64,000 nt of DNA, taken from Whitmania pigra. Taxonomy: Eukaryota; Annelida; Clitellata; Hirudinida; Haemopidae. The notes beneath the pieces were generated by a model. The model ran no database searches and had not been told where the DNA came from. It was given only the letters and a program-made list of their open reading frames with translations. The position numbers and the translations under genes were made by a program. Positions 29,547 through 41,730 of the stretch are shown here, in pieces. Position 1 is the stretch's first letter. The number at the start of each line of letters is the position of its first letter. The stretch covers positions 2,266,001 to 2,330,000 of the forward strand of contig JAJTWR010000159.1 of assembly GCA_021613335.1 (NCBI GenBank). The letters are read 5' to 3'.

Positions 29547-32500
29547 TTAGAATTTTGAGATCCTTTTCTTCCTCCCAACATTGATCTTAGAAATCATCTT
29601 TCCAGATTTGAAAAGATCCTGCAATAGAATTCAAGTGACCATTAGATGAGTAGGAAATAAGTGTTCAAGAGGGAAGTCATAATACGACAGAAAGGGGAAG
29701 CAGAAATTATGCTTTATTTGTTATGAAATGTGATTAAATAATGCTCATATGTAGAAGTTATGAATGCCCTGCTTCACACGAGAATGTAATACGAGAGAAA
29801 TTAAATAGAAAATGTAAACAAGCACCATTCTCTTGGCTCGTTTCACATTCCTAGGAACATCGGGGATAAGGATTGCAATCAGGTACTTGAGGGCAAACAC
29901 GACGTTCTACAACAATGTCTCGGTAATAATGTTTCTTGTCACAAATAAGATGAAGCAATAGATCCCTAACCTCAAAAATGAGGACAAACACCAATTTATC
30001 TGAGAACGAAAGCCTCTCCCCCCATCGAGAAGTGAATGCAATGAGACACGCATTGGCCACCACACCAACAACATTTATGAAGTTTAATATATCATACCAC
30101 ATCCCTGAAATCAAAATGAATGAAATTATTTTAAAAATAAAATAAAACAAAGTTAATAACTATTATTTTGCTTTGGAATTCCATTAACCGTCGTGAAGCC
30201 GACATTGGTTATTGATTCTACTGTTGTAACAAAAGCGGAGCAATTCTGTGCTCAATTTGCATTGTTTTTTGGCCCTATTAATGGTGATGCTCAATTTGTT
30301 ATTTTACTCAATAATCAACCCTGAGAGAGGTTAGAGCAAGTGTAGACATGTTACTTTTTAATGTCCAGTAAAATTAAGAAATCACAACATTTAAATAATT
30401 ACCATCCTCTGACGCTACGCACATGGCGCTTCATAAATTAATTATTATTATTATTATTATTAATATTAATATTATTATTATTATTATATTATTATTATTA
30501 TTATCCATCAAACTACTTTGCTGATTGCCGTTTTAAAAATATGCATAATCCTGGTCATTGTGAAAGGAAGTTTACAAAGGTTATAAAGTTGGCATATTAA
30601 ACAGATTTCACACTATTAGTATCAAGACATTTTCAAGACTTAAAATTAAGAATATAGATATAGAATAAGCAACCTATGTCTTCTGCCACAAATGGGATGG
30701 GTCTCCTGTTGACAAATAGAAGACGATGGGCATCGATTCTCACGTCTATGATCAGAGTCAACATGGCTATCAGCGGTGCCAGCGGAAAAGAAGCAGCAAA
30801 TAACTGTCGAGAAGGAAACTTTAATGCAAAGAGCGAAGACTCGGTCGACCATTACGAAGGTTTACCATTAAGTAGCCGTACAGCTTCACTTTCTCGGCGT
30901 ACTCGGACATGGTGAAATCATTGAGAGGCTCCTTTTGGTATTCAATTTCAACATTCGATAAAGCTTTATCGGCGTTCTCATCTGACACTTTGCTCTTGTT
31001 AAAATAACGTTTTTTGATAATTCTGTACAGGGAAGAATGTCAAACAATAAAATTACTAATTACAACGTGATACTAATGATAATATCGATTTAAAGATAAC
31101 ATAAAGATGACGAATGCTCACGGGAACAAAAAATCTGAAAACAATTTTGGAAGAGGTGTGATGACCATTAACAAGAAGATCTGCATAGAAAGCATCGGCA
31201 TGCATGATTTGCTTCTTGCATCTTGACAGGCATCGTTATACTCCTTTCCGAGACCAAAAATGCCCCGTTCGTAGGATCGCTGAGAGAATGTAAATAATAA
31301 TGTAAAGAATAAGTAACATCCTTAATCATACATCAAAAAATAAAAATAAGAGCAAACTCTAAAGAACGCAATGTAGAAACAGGCCGTGTAGGAATTTGCA
31401 AACTCAAAAGCAAACATCTTGTAGATGAGAGCATCATTAAATTCTGTCAGGCATCTGTAATTTTCTTTTAAAATATTTTGCATGCAACAAACGTTTCAGA
31501 GAATTGAATAAATTTAAGGTAATACCCCATTCGGTCAGCTTGTAAGCCACCTTTCGATAGATCTATTTTGGAGTTGAAGAAATCTCATTTACAATCGTTA
31601 ACAAATAAATTGATGCAATCAGAACAACCATCAACAATTGTTTGACCGTTTAATTATATCAATTTCTATTAAGTCCAATTCATACAATTAAGAAAAATGC
31701 AAATATTTATTATTGAAACTTTTAATTGTTATTGTTGCTATGCTGTCATAAAATTCAGAGTACGAAATGCAAGAGCAAATGCTACCTTCCCGAGGATGAT
31801 AATGGCCAATGAGTTGAGAATTAAAGCAACCATGTCAGAGACAACTACGCAACCGATCGGAGATGCAGAAGAGCAGTAATCTACTGTCATGACGACTCGA
31901 TAAACGATCAGAGCTGAAGTTACCACCAAAACGAGTCCAACCTTCATCAAAAAACTCATTTATGAGTCAAATGATTTAAGCATGCATTCCATAAAATGAA
32001 CCTGCGAACCATAAAGAGACTGATGCCAGTAGAGATGCTAAACCTCACCCAGAATGACCGAAAGATTACATTCCAACTTTGCTATAAACAATTCTTAAAT
32101 TGATCACAAAATGATAATCATCCTAATTATGCAATAGATTTTAATCAAATAAATAATAAATATTAATAAATAAATTAAAAACAATTCAGAATTATTTAAA
32201 CTTTACTTATAAGCAATTTCAATGCAAATATTTTGTATTTAGCAGATTTTTTGAGTGCCGGATGTATCCGGATAGTCTGTAAAGGCAATTCTTAATCCAT
32301 CCACCATTTATACATGTATAGTGCCACTACCCGAGAACGTTCCCTGGCGATGTGAGCTGGATTGAGAACACGCCACATAACGACTGTTGCTTTCACCATT
32401 GTTCGCAGGCAGGCAACCCTCTCTGCCAACTCGCCAACACCGAGTTTTCAACTGTGATGATTTAAAAAATAAAACAGTAAGCTACTTCGTTAGTGTATTG

Positions 32501-34625
32501 GGGTCTGTCTGGTTCTTTATCTTCAAAAGATTTTACATCCCACAAATAAGCGAGTTTCGCATTTTCGCGCTTCCACAGCTCGAGAAAAATAGTTCCTGAA
32601 AAAAGAAACTACCAGGTAGTGGTTAATATTTAACTGAAAGGAAGTGGTTAATATTTTTAATTAATATTTAACTGAAAGCTTATGTCTAACCCCAGAGAGT
32701 TACAACGACAGCATAAGCAGGCATCAAATCATTATCAAAAGACTCCTTGAACAGATTTACGTAAGCTTTTAGATTTACATGGGTTCTGAATAAGAACATG
32801 TTTGTTAAATCTCTATGTTTTCTCAATCTATTGATTTTCAAAATTGCATGTTATATAGAAGCATAAAATCAGAATTGGATCCTATCAACTTTTATTGGTT
32901 TACAATTATTATTAAATGTTGCTTTAGTCAAAAAATAAACAAAATCCAAGAGGATTTGTCATTAAAGATATAAACAGGATTTATTTTAAAACATACTTAA
33001 CTTAATATAAAATTGGTTTTATGTGCACATAATATGCATGCTAGTAGAATTGTCCAAAATGAGTAGAAACAATTGAGACACTCAAACCTGTTTGTTTGAT
33101 TTGCTTCATGTTGCTCGGAGTAACTTCAACCGCATAAAATTCAAATGAAGACGTGTTATTTACAACATGATTAAAGAGTAAAACCACATGTGAACTGGAG
33201 GACATTCCTCCGCACTCACTCCTGTTTGAATCCGTAAATGAACGTAATGACTCCGACAATCATCGGAATCCACAATGACAAGCTCAAAATGTCGCACCAT
33301 GCAAAATAGAGGGCAATGTGTGTTCCAAAGTAATCTCTTATGCTATGAACTGGTTGAAACCTATTATTATGTGCAGTGTGAATAATTGTGAATAAATAAT
33401 GATATTTATATTTAATAAATAATAGATTTAATAATATTATTCAATTTGTAATATAATCACACACATTTTAAAAATTAAAATGAACTTTATACCTAAATAC
33501 TTTCCTCCATGCCTTGTACAGATCATTTCTGGAACTACTTTCTTTTGATAACTGAGCCAATTCCGATTCTTTTGGCGATTCTGACTCCTCCTGATCGATC
33601 TCATGCATTGGAAATGCATCCATTATATACTTTTTATTCAACATAAAGTTCAGACCTTGAGAGTTGTTGCAAAAAATCATGTGCATATTTAAATCAATAC
33701 ACACAACAAGTCGTACAGGATTATAACTGTGAAATACAAAACACAAACAACACCAATTTGAATTTACAATGTTGTCTTATAATTAGAAGTTTTGGAAAAC
33801 AGGTAATTTTCATTTATCTTTAAAATATTTAAAGAAAGAAAGTGATGCATAAAGATATGTATATAATATTGAACTATTGATTGTGAACTAATATCCATTG
33901 TTTTGCTAGTAATTTATACCTTCATTGACATTTAAATCCTCACCACTCCCTTCATCAACTAAATCAGAGGAATTCAGTATGTAATATGTCTGCAAAATGA
34001 ATAAAAAAAGCCAAATTTGCTCAATTGCAATCTATTAATCAATTCATAGAAAATACTGTTAGTGAAAATAAATTACTATTAGAAATCGTGTGGATGATCT
34101 GAATAAATAAGGGCTTTGAAAGTCCAAAGATTGAACATTGTTCTGATCCAGTGCCACAGAAAGCCTGTCCACTGAAAAAAGAAACAAGGAATAGATTACT
34201 TAAACAAAGAAGACTTTTAAAGGCATTTCTTTAAAAAATGTCTTACAAAAATTTTCACTCTCAAAACATTTCCAGAAGCAACAATAAGCACAGTCATATT
34301 TCAGCAGATCTTTGTAACTACTTGAATACTAATAAAAATTGATGTCTGAGAATTAAAACACATTCTTAAGCAAGTAAATTGAAATAATTTGTCATACTTT
34401 TGTATTAACTTTAAGGCCATCTCTGGTTCCCTCAAAACACAAGAGGTACAGAGGCACATTCAACTCGACAATCATTTTATCATTGAGTTGGGTTTCTTTC
34501 ATCTTAATTTCTAAATTCTGAATCCAGGTGAAAAATTTGTCTCGATAAAGTTTTCCAAACTCACTATCGTCGATTTGATAAACCAGCACAAAATCTGTTT
34601 GGGAACTTTCTATAAATTTCCCCGA
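29547..34625 (-). CDS. Anoctamin (TMEM16) channel or scramblase
   Basis: Calcium-activated chloride channel or lipid scramblase family, plasma or internal membranes. Exons resolved with compatible phases: 34398-34625 (FVLVYQIDD, dimerisation domain), 33493-33726 (NFMLNKKYIMDAFPMHE; LYKAWRKVFR), 33220-33360 (VHSIRDYFGTHIALYFAWCD), one ending at 32691 (DNDLMPAYAVVVTLWG), 32486-32595 (TIFLELWKRENAKLAYLWDV), 32002-32076, 31786-31954, 31526-31562 (KVAYKLTEW), 31358-31464 (ENYRCLTEFNDALIYK), 31122-31279, 30866-31022, 30674-30803 (FAASFPLAPLIAML; RIDAHRLLFVNRRPIPF), 29971-30104 (MWYDILNFINVV), 29826-29906 (NVVFALKYLIAILIPDVPRN), 29547-29618 with the stop. Junctions around 32.1-32.5 and 33.8-34.3 kb and the first exon are not resolved. 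Calcium ligands by alignment from memory with TMEM16A: helix 7 EYxE kept (SEYAEK), helix 8 ExxxD seen as DVRID, helix 6 NxxxE seen as KxxxD. Subfamily not decided. Confidence 0.93.
30431..30505. repeat. ATT microsatellite in an anoctamin intron
   Basis: Imperfect run of ATT/TTA with a few AAT breaks, between the exons ending at 30674 and starting at 30104. Confidence 0.85.
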
Positions 34626-35220
34626 CTGAAATTTTAAATGGCTTCTCTGCACTGATTTTGATATGTAAAACTATTTTCAACTCAGCCCTAAGATGTGAAC
34701 TTTTTATCAGTCTAATATAGACATTCTTAAGTGTTGTGATAATAATCAATTATTTGCTTGTATCAATTATTGCCAGCCATTAATTATCGATTGTGTACCA
34801 ACAATTATAAAAAATTAAAATGGTCATCAAGCTAATACTGCTAATTTTTATCTCTAACTTGTAATTACAAAGTTTACTTATTTTTGACCAAACCTTTATC
34901 AACGGGCTCATGACATTTTTCCACTGCGGTAGCGCCATACCTCAGGGTCAGCAAACTCAAACAGATTCACTTAAAAAATTAAATTTTAAAATGTGCTCAA
35001 ATCCCATTCATCAGTTCCTGAAGAGCAATAGTTATCCCTGTTCGATTACATGTTTCAAGTTTACAAAAGGCCACATTCGTTGTTTTGAAACTGTTGTCAA
35101 TAGCATCGGTCACGTGACTGCATGGCAAATAAGCATAAAGCGCATCTCTGAATTGCCATCGAGCGACATAATGTATCCTTACAATGCGTCTATAATGCAC
35201 CGAAAAATAACTGCGGTAGT

Positions 35221-36434
35221 CAAGGTTGCCGGTGTTGGATTTTTAAGCCAAGATCTTGTTTTGTTTTTTTTAATTTTGGACCCAATCTGGGTTTCTAGGT
35301 TTGTTGTTTGGAAATATTGGCGTTTTGGAAAAAATATTTGGGCTAAAAATAATATTTTGTAAGGTTTGTTGGTTTATCTTTTCAATAAAAAACCTTCATT
35401 CCTTCATCACTACCGATTTCATTGTTTTCCGTCATCTTTGTACGCGTGTACCATTTTTTTGATTTTTGAACAATGGGCGGTGATGCTATTACTCCAGTTA
35501 ACAACAGTGTTGATCTACCTCGTAAGAAAGCTAAAACATGGCTCAATCAGGCATTTAATGATGATTGGTTGACATCGAATTAAAGGATTGGATGCAGCCG
35601 CACCCCAACAATCGCGTTGGAGTGAAATGTAAAGTTTGTTAATGTTAATTGAATAACACTAAATAAATCAGAAACATGTGAAAAACATGAAGGCCTGAGC
35701 TTTGAATATTGGTCAGTTTTGTAGAACTTCTAACGAGCTCTAAATTCAAAATAATGCAACTCCAGCTGAGTTAACGGCTTTTTTTTGGCCGGATACAATG
35801 CTCCGTTTTTGCGAAAGAATTTGTTTGCATGTGAAGTTGGTCAAAACCAAACTGGCAAACAAACTCTTGTTTGGGAAGGTGAGGTCTCGCTTGTTAGCCG
35901 ATCAAGCAATTGCAGGGATGGATGTTATTCAAGGTTTGATTGATGATGTGAGTCACCCTGAACGTGATTTTACCCATCACATCATGTGACGCAAGCCTTG
36001 AGAGGACGTTGTTGGCAGAGATATGACAACAATAGGAAACATCCAAGACTCAAATTAAATTTTGCTAATTGTGATGAGATATAAAGTTTCCAATACTGAC
36101 TCTGAAGAATTTTTATGTTAAAATGAAATTGTGTTTGACTTATTTCATTATTGACCTAATCATTATTTAATTTTGATATTTATGATGATGAGATGTCCGA
36201 CACTGACTCTGTTGAACTTTTGAATTAAAATAAAGTTGTGTTTGACTTGTTATGTTTCATTAATACTCTGATCTTTATTTAATTGGGAGCCCATGGCTAT
36301 GCATAATAACATGAATAGTAATTAAAAAATAATTATAATTGACAATAAAGCTGGTTTAATATGATCTGGGCTTTTCTTGTTTTTTTTTTGATCGGGCGAT
36401 CTGGGGTTTTTCAAAAATTTCACTGGCAACCCTG
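35221..36434 (+). mobile_element. hAT DNA transposon, dead copy with BED-finger remnant
   Basis: The ends are imperfect inverted repeats: left CAAGGTTGCCGGTG, right (reverse) CAGGGTTGCCAGTG. They are flanked by an 8-bp near-perfect target duplication, GCGGTAGT at 35213-35220 and ACGGTAGT at 36435-36442, as expected for hAT. Inside, on the plus strand, is a decayed N-terminal transposase: MGGDAITPVNNSVDLPRKK, FNDDWLTSN, KDWMQPHPNNRVGVKCKVC, the start of a BED zinc finger, interrupted by stops. The frame at 35798-35989 continues in a hAT-like style. The catalytic and dimerisation regions are missing. It lies between the anoctamin gene and its possible upstream exon. Confidence 0.85.
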
Positions 36435-37181
36435 ACGGTAGTTGATGCTCACATAAATGTAATTGGGTGCTCGGAAATAAAGCTTTTACAGCCTTGAACA
36501 CTAAAACTAATTTTATGGAATTTATGATTTATTCACCACTCTAACAACTATTTTCATGTTTTTTAACAAATTGTCGTCAGCTTGAGCTAACAAATTTCCA
36601 CACGTTTATCCTAGTTAACTATGTCAGCGACACTACTTAATACACCCACGTGTAAAGAGCAAGTCTTTCTTTGCGAAAAACTATTTTTATTTATTGAACA
36701 GTTTTGCTCCACAAAAATAAGACCGGGGCAACTCTAAACTGAAAGTTTATCAAAACAACATGTTGAATAATATTACTCGCATTAATTTCAGTTTGATATC
36801 ATCTTCGTCTCTGCTATTACTAGGTGGCACAGATATTATGATATTATGTTATTGGCACAGTTTTATTAAATAGTTTTAAATCGTAAGTAAGCAGTGATGC
36901 CCCAAATAATGAAAAGATACCAAGAAATACAATGTTTACCCCGTCAGGCAAGTGCTTGAGGAGGCTTGAAGTCCGCACAAAAAAATTTAATTTGGAAATC
37001 AACAACGACATATTTTTAAATAAACTTACAATTATATTAATACATCATGGGAAATTGTACCCGCAAGCGTATGGAACTCTTTGTCAATAGTTGCGTGGAC
37101 AGTTTTCTTCGGACTAATAATTAATTTAAAAAATAGAATGCAAAGGTAAATAATATTAATTAAAATTTAATGCTTATGAAC

Positions 37182-37382
37182 CTACTTATGCTTGGCCATC
37201 ATCGTCTGAGAGTTTCGGATGTTTGCGATGCTTTCGATTGAAGATATTTGACAGGAATATTTGTCCTCACCAATGAGATTTGTGCTCAAAAATATATTCG
37301 ATCGTGAAGGAGATGATGTCGAGGAAGAAGAGGACGACGACAATGATGATGATGATGATGATAATGATCTCACTGACTGCAT
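37182..37382 (-). other. Candidate 5' exon: Met start, Ser run, splice donor
   Basis: Minus-strand frame beginning [13 protein letters not shown], then STSSPSRSNIFLSTNLIGED and SSIESIANIRNSQTMMAKH, running into a good donor (AAGCATAA followed by GTAGGTTC). The Ser run comes from a TCATCG/TCCTCG-type microsatellite. It lies upstream of the anoctamin gene on the same strand, so it could be its first exon, but I could not show a phase-compatible join. Chance is also possible. Confidence 0.25.
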
Positions 37383-37399
37383 GCCTAGGAGATGCTGCT

Positions 37400-38680
37400 A
37401 CAAATAAGCATCTTCCATGGAACTGAAGTTGGTGACTGCATATTTCAGAGGTCTGATTAACAGGAGTGATTTAAAAGTTGGTATTTTTATTTATTTCTAT
37501 TTTTATGATTCGTTGTGCGATATTGAGATTTAGTCAATCAAACCATTCTTATAAATAACAGAGTTTTGAGGGTACTAGTCCATCACCGGAAAGTAAATAT
37601 TTCTGAACTCTGTGACATGTGGTGAAAACATTTATGGTGGGTTATTGATTTCACTTGATATTATAATAAAATAAGTATATCATGTTATGAACAGTTTTTC
37701 TAGAGTTTTAGAGATGTAATTTGAATTTAAATTATGGAGTCATTAAGCAGCATTAGGTCGCCAATAGGCAATCAAATGAATTGTCATTTCCGTCCTTGTT
37801 ATTCAGTAATGACTGTATTTGTGATGCTAATGTAGCAGCATCGGGAGACATTAGAGGCTCGTGTGTGCTGTCGCCTCAGCCTTTGAGTTTTGTCAATCTC
37901 TGCGAGTCGTAAACAAAGAGCCATTGTTCGCCATCTGTCGTTTCTTCAGCTAGCCCGTTGTAAGATGACCAAGATAAAGATGAGACACAGTGATGGTTTC
38001 ATTCTTATGTTTTATTCATAGATCTTTCAGACGCCTATTTCATCTTAAACAATAAATAGTTATTATTAACTAATTAGTTATTATAGTTATTACGTACTTT
38101 TGTTTTATTCTTAAAATAGTTGAGACACCAGCACCATATAATTTATTGATATTCCGGTAAACATAAATTATTGTCATTATAAGTTATAAAGCACTATTTG
38201 CTGGTTTCGAGGAGATTAAGAAAAGCAGAAGGTCAAAGCGACTAGCAATCAAAAGCCTTGTTGGCTCATGATCCATTAATCATCTCCTTGCGTCTGTTCC
38301 TTCATTTCCTTCGTGCCACGTTCAGACCTGGAGAGAAATGTTCAGATTCCAGCATCTGCTCTCAAATCGTTGCTTGAAAATATGGAATTAATTTCGTAAA
38401 GGAATTTTATTCTATGACCTAGCTCTTCATACAAACATACATAATATTCTATAAAATAAGTAATAGAAATTTATTAGTCGAACAATTTTATTTTATTACA
38501 AATTTGACTAAATTATTTAAAAATGCATGAATTAAAAAATTTTAAAGCATATATTGGTCACAAAGTTATCTAAAAAGAAATTCTACATTTGTTTAGGATC
38601 AGAAGAGAATCACGGACCGAAGAAGATGCATTAAACCAATGTCAAACATGGCGTGACTCCCTAGTGTTGGTGTGATTTTG
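37400..38680. other. Intergenic, no gene seen
   Basis: AT-rich sequence between the candidate Ser exon (minus strand) and the intronless membrane gene (plus strand). It must hold the promoter of the latter. No recognisable element beyond ordinary TATA-like runs. Confidence 0.5.
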
Positions 38681-38688
38681 CCTTCCAA

Positions 38689-41600
38689 ATGATTTTCCCA
38701 CTTTTACAGCTGCTACTTTATGGACACGTTATCGTCTCCGAGGGATACAAGTTGGGTAGAAAAGAAAGTTGGCAAAGCGACAACGAAGAACATGAAGATC
38801 ACGACTTGGATGCTGATTACAGAGACGAATGCTACGAGAAGTGTCACTTGCAAATCGATAAAGAGAGTTCAGTAAGAGAAATGTTTCATAAACATGTAGA
38901 GGACAAAGAAATCAAACTTATACATTTCCATGTCCATTTTCCGAATCACTCTTCCCCTGCATTAGAAACTTACCCCTACATGAAATCAAGTTATAAAGCT
39001 TCCAGGTGGGTTTGGGCAACTAGGAGAATCGGTAAACGATTGTTAGAGCTACCGTCTGACGCGGACGTACTATCCTTGCATCTGCTAGATTTCAAAGTAC
39101 CCGTTCTAAGAATTTCAGTAGTTGAGAGTCCTCCAAGATGTTTTATAATGCTCACTTCCAACTGTCGCCTCGTAGCGATAAGGACAACAGTCGCAAAAGA
39201 TATAGTTCTAAAAGGACATCCAGATAATGACTCCAAATTAATTGGAACCTACTTGTGTCATTACCAGTTTATAAACACAGACGTGAACGTTTCTTCTCTT
39301 GTTCATCGCTGTTGTTCAATTTCAGAAATCGAAAATGATGGAACGAAATGTCAGTTCGTCGTTCACAATAAAGGAGACTTCTTAGTAATTAATATTTTCA
39401 GTTTCTCTATGGCCCTCATAATAACACTCTACAGTCCTATGTTGGTCATCCGACTAAAGCATTTTCTTGTCTTTGAAAAGAGTACAAAGTTTTTTAGAGC
39501 ATCCTTAAAGCATGGAATAACAGGTCAGTGTAGCTACGTTATCAGAATCTCATACAGACAGCTTGTCAATCTCAATGACTCAACTCCTTTTTCCTTACCG
39601 AGATCCTTGCTCCGCTTGTTATTCCACTGTTATGGAGAAGGTCGTTGTTGCATCCACTGGTGGGGTTCTTGGCCGTACCAGCCATCGATTTGTATGCCGA
39701 ATTCAAAGTTCAAAAAATGCTGGTTTTTTTTGCTTAAAGCTCTAGGAGTACTTTTAGTGTATCCCTGGGCATTGCATCTGGCTGTCATATTTTACTTTCC
39801 TAGGTTATCCTTCTACAAAGAAATTATTGATCATACCAGTTCTTCTCCTGACATTCATCCTGCTAAACTTCATTTCAGTATTTTGGGATTGAATGCCATT
39901 TTGCCAGATAATTTTGCACTCGGCATGTGGATTTTATTTTCATTGGTTGCATTCTTTTACACGCTCCTCTTATTATCTCGAAATGACACCCCAATTGAAA
40001 GGTATATTTTGACAAGCAGCGGTAAAAAACCTATCAACTACGTGAAAAGCATACAAAAACAATTTAATGACAATTATAAATCAATATTGCGAGAACTTGC
40101 TTATGGAACGCAGGACAACACTCTAAGGCATTTTTTTCAGTTACCATGGAAATCACCAAAACTGAAAAGAATCGTTAAAGCTGGAATAGAGACACTAGGA
40201 GCGTTCATCCCAATTGTCAATGTCTGTGCAAGTTTATATCCAAAGTCTTTTTATAAATCTCGAGAAATCTCACTGGAGGGCAAAAATGGAAGCTCTCCAA
40301 CAAAGTGTTTCAAAGCTTTTGCTTCCTCTTTCATATGGCTTGTGTTTAGCCTCCTTCTCTTTGGTTACTGTACTATTGTCTTCTTAATCGTAGAATTCTG
40401 TTTAAAGGTGACTTTTTTTGTCGTTCTATCTTGTCTCATTTATCCCTCAACTTTATTTCCTTGGCTGTGTTTTGCTGTTTCTTTATTTTTCTATGCTAAT
40501 GACTTTTTATCTCACATAAACCACCAACATCGTTTTATTTTAAATCTGATTGATGAAAATTCTCCAAGACTCTCTGCTATAGACGAGAATGACATAGAGG
40601 AATCGAGTGTCCATCTTTTGAAAGCTCACAGTCTTGGATCTGTCAAATTTATTGACGGAGATGGAACAGAATACGTTTCAAAGGAATTATATTATGGAGT
40701 TTGTGATGATCTAAAATACGGATGGTCAAGGTGTCTGAGAACGTTCGCTAAGAAAATGTTCATGTTGGTCTTGTACATGATGGCCGTTCTTTTGGTCGTA
40801 AAAATGTTCAATTTCCTGTGGAGTAATGAGGGCACGTATGCTATTTTAATAACAGTCGGTGGCGCGGCAGTTCCTAAAATGTTGGAAGTCAGTTTCAAGT
40901 ATAAAAACAAATTTTCTTGCCAGAGAATGAGATGGTCAAAAATCATCCCTGACGTACTAGACAGACATATCAAAGTTGATAGAATAAAATCAGCAAGAGT
41001 AGAAGGAGAAGAATATCTATCCACTTACGACGTGAGACCAGTTGGCTGCCTTGAATTAGAACTGCCCAGACATTGCGCGTTTAGGACTTTAGATTTGTGG
41101 AAGTTTCCCTGGTTGGTGTCTTGCGAACAACAAACTCAAACAACTGAATTTTACGTAAATTCTTTGGCGAATAGAATTGCTGCCGTTTCATTTTTGGTAA
41201 AGGCAGTCTCGAAAAACTTGCCAGAAAAAATAGACACCGAGGCCTCTCTGAGAAACTGGACGATGATGATCGAAAGTTGCATCTTGGAATCAAGCTCGAA
41301 GGCTCTAAGTCTTCACTATGCACCGTTTTCAGACTCGACTCTACTATTTCCCCCAGATCTTCAACCTCTTTTATTTAGCATCGACGCTGGCAACTCGGTT
41401 GATAGCCTTGTGGACAATATTAACAGGGAACTTTACGGTTTCTATGTGAATGCTGTTTTGGCTAACATTAATACGAGCTCGTGTGCAATTTTAAAAATTG
41501 GAAACAACAAACTCATGGCCTTCAATGGGTCTTGCCATGCAGACCATTTTTCAGATTTTTATGGCGCAGTATTAATCATAACAGATTTCAACGCTCAAAA

Positions 41601-41730
41601 TCTTCAGCTTTTGATCAAGTTCTTGATGGACCATCAACATCCTGATTCAGTTCCTGTTTATTCTCCTCTAGCTGCCGAGGCCTTTGTACTTCGTTCTGCT
41701 GAAGTTCTTGATATCGAATCAGTCGTCTGA
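38689..41730 (+). CDS. Intronless 1013-residue multi-pass membrane protein, family unknown
   Basis: I do not recognise this protein. Visible: a signal-peptide-like start (MIFPLLQLLLYGHVIVSEGY), then an acidic/His segment (DNEEHEDHDLDADYRDECYE) and a presumed luminal domain of about 200 residues with several Cys (for example SLVHRCCSISEIENDGTKC). Membrane segment 1 is about 232-256. A loop rich in Cys and Trp follows (HCYGEGRCCIHWWGSWPYQP, about 315-334). Hydrophobic segments follow near 345-370, 408-430, 545-610 (probably three, with two Phe-rich), 687-708 and 717-735. A charged C-terminal region of about 270 residues is probably cytosolic (WSKIIPDVLDRHIKVDRIKS; LPRHCAFRTLDLWKFPWL). The single uninterrupted frame, among genes full of short introns, suggests a retrocopy, a lineage-expanded family or a recent gene. 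The ATG chosen is the first in frame and gives the hydrophobic leader. Candidate AATAAA near 42154. Confidence 0.85.
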   Translation: MIFPLLQLLLYGHVIVSEGYKLGRKESWQSDNEEHEDHDLDADYRDECYEKCHLQIDKESSVREMFHKHVEDKEIKLIHFHVHFPNHSSPALETYPYMKSSYKASRWVWATRRIGKRLLELPSDADVLSLHLLDFKVPVLRISVVESPPRCFIMLTSNCRLVAIRTTVAKDIVLKGHPDNDSKLIGTYLCHYQFINTDVNVSSLVHRCCSISEIENDGTKCQFVVHNKGDFLVINIFSFSMALIITLYSPMLVIRLKHFLVFEKSTKFFRASLKHGITGQCSYVIRISYRQLVNLNDSTPFSLPRSLLRLLFHCYGEGRCCIHWWGSWPYQPSICMPNSKFKKCWFFLLKALGVLLVYPWALHLAVIFYFPRLSFYKEIIDHTSSSPDIHPAKLHFSILGLNAILPDNFALGMWILFSLVAFFYTLLLLSRNDTPIERYILTSSGKKPINYVKSIQKQFNDNYKSILRELAYGTQDNTLRHFFQLPWKSPKLKRIVKAGIETLGAFIPIVNVCASLYPKSFYKSREISLEGKNGSSPTKCFKAFASSFIWLVFSLLLFGYCTIVFLIVEFCLKVTFFVVLSCLIYPSTLFPWLCFAVSLFFYANDFLSHINHQHRFILNLIDENSPRLSAIDENDIEESSVHLLKAHSLGSVKFIDGDGTEYVSKELYYGVCDDLKYGWSRCLRTFAKKMFMLVLYMMAVLLVVKMFNFLWSNEGTYAILITVGGAAVPKMLEVSFKYKNKFSCQRMRWSKIIPDVLDRHIKVDRIKSARVEGEEYLSTYDVRPVGCLELELPRHCAFRTLDLWKFPWLVSCEQQTQTTEFYVNSLANRIAAVSFLVKAVSKNLPEKIDTEASLRNWTMMIESCILESSSKALSLHYAPFSDSTLLFPPDLQPLLFSIDAGNSVDSLVDNINRELYGFYVNAVLANINTSSCAILKIGNNKLMAFNGSCHADHFSDFYGAVLIITDFNAQNLQLLIKFLMDHQHPDSVPVYSPLAAEAFVLRSAEVLDIESVV

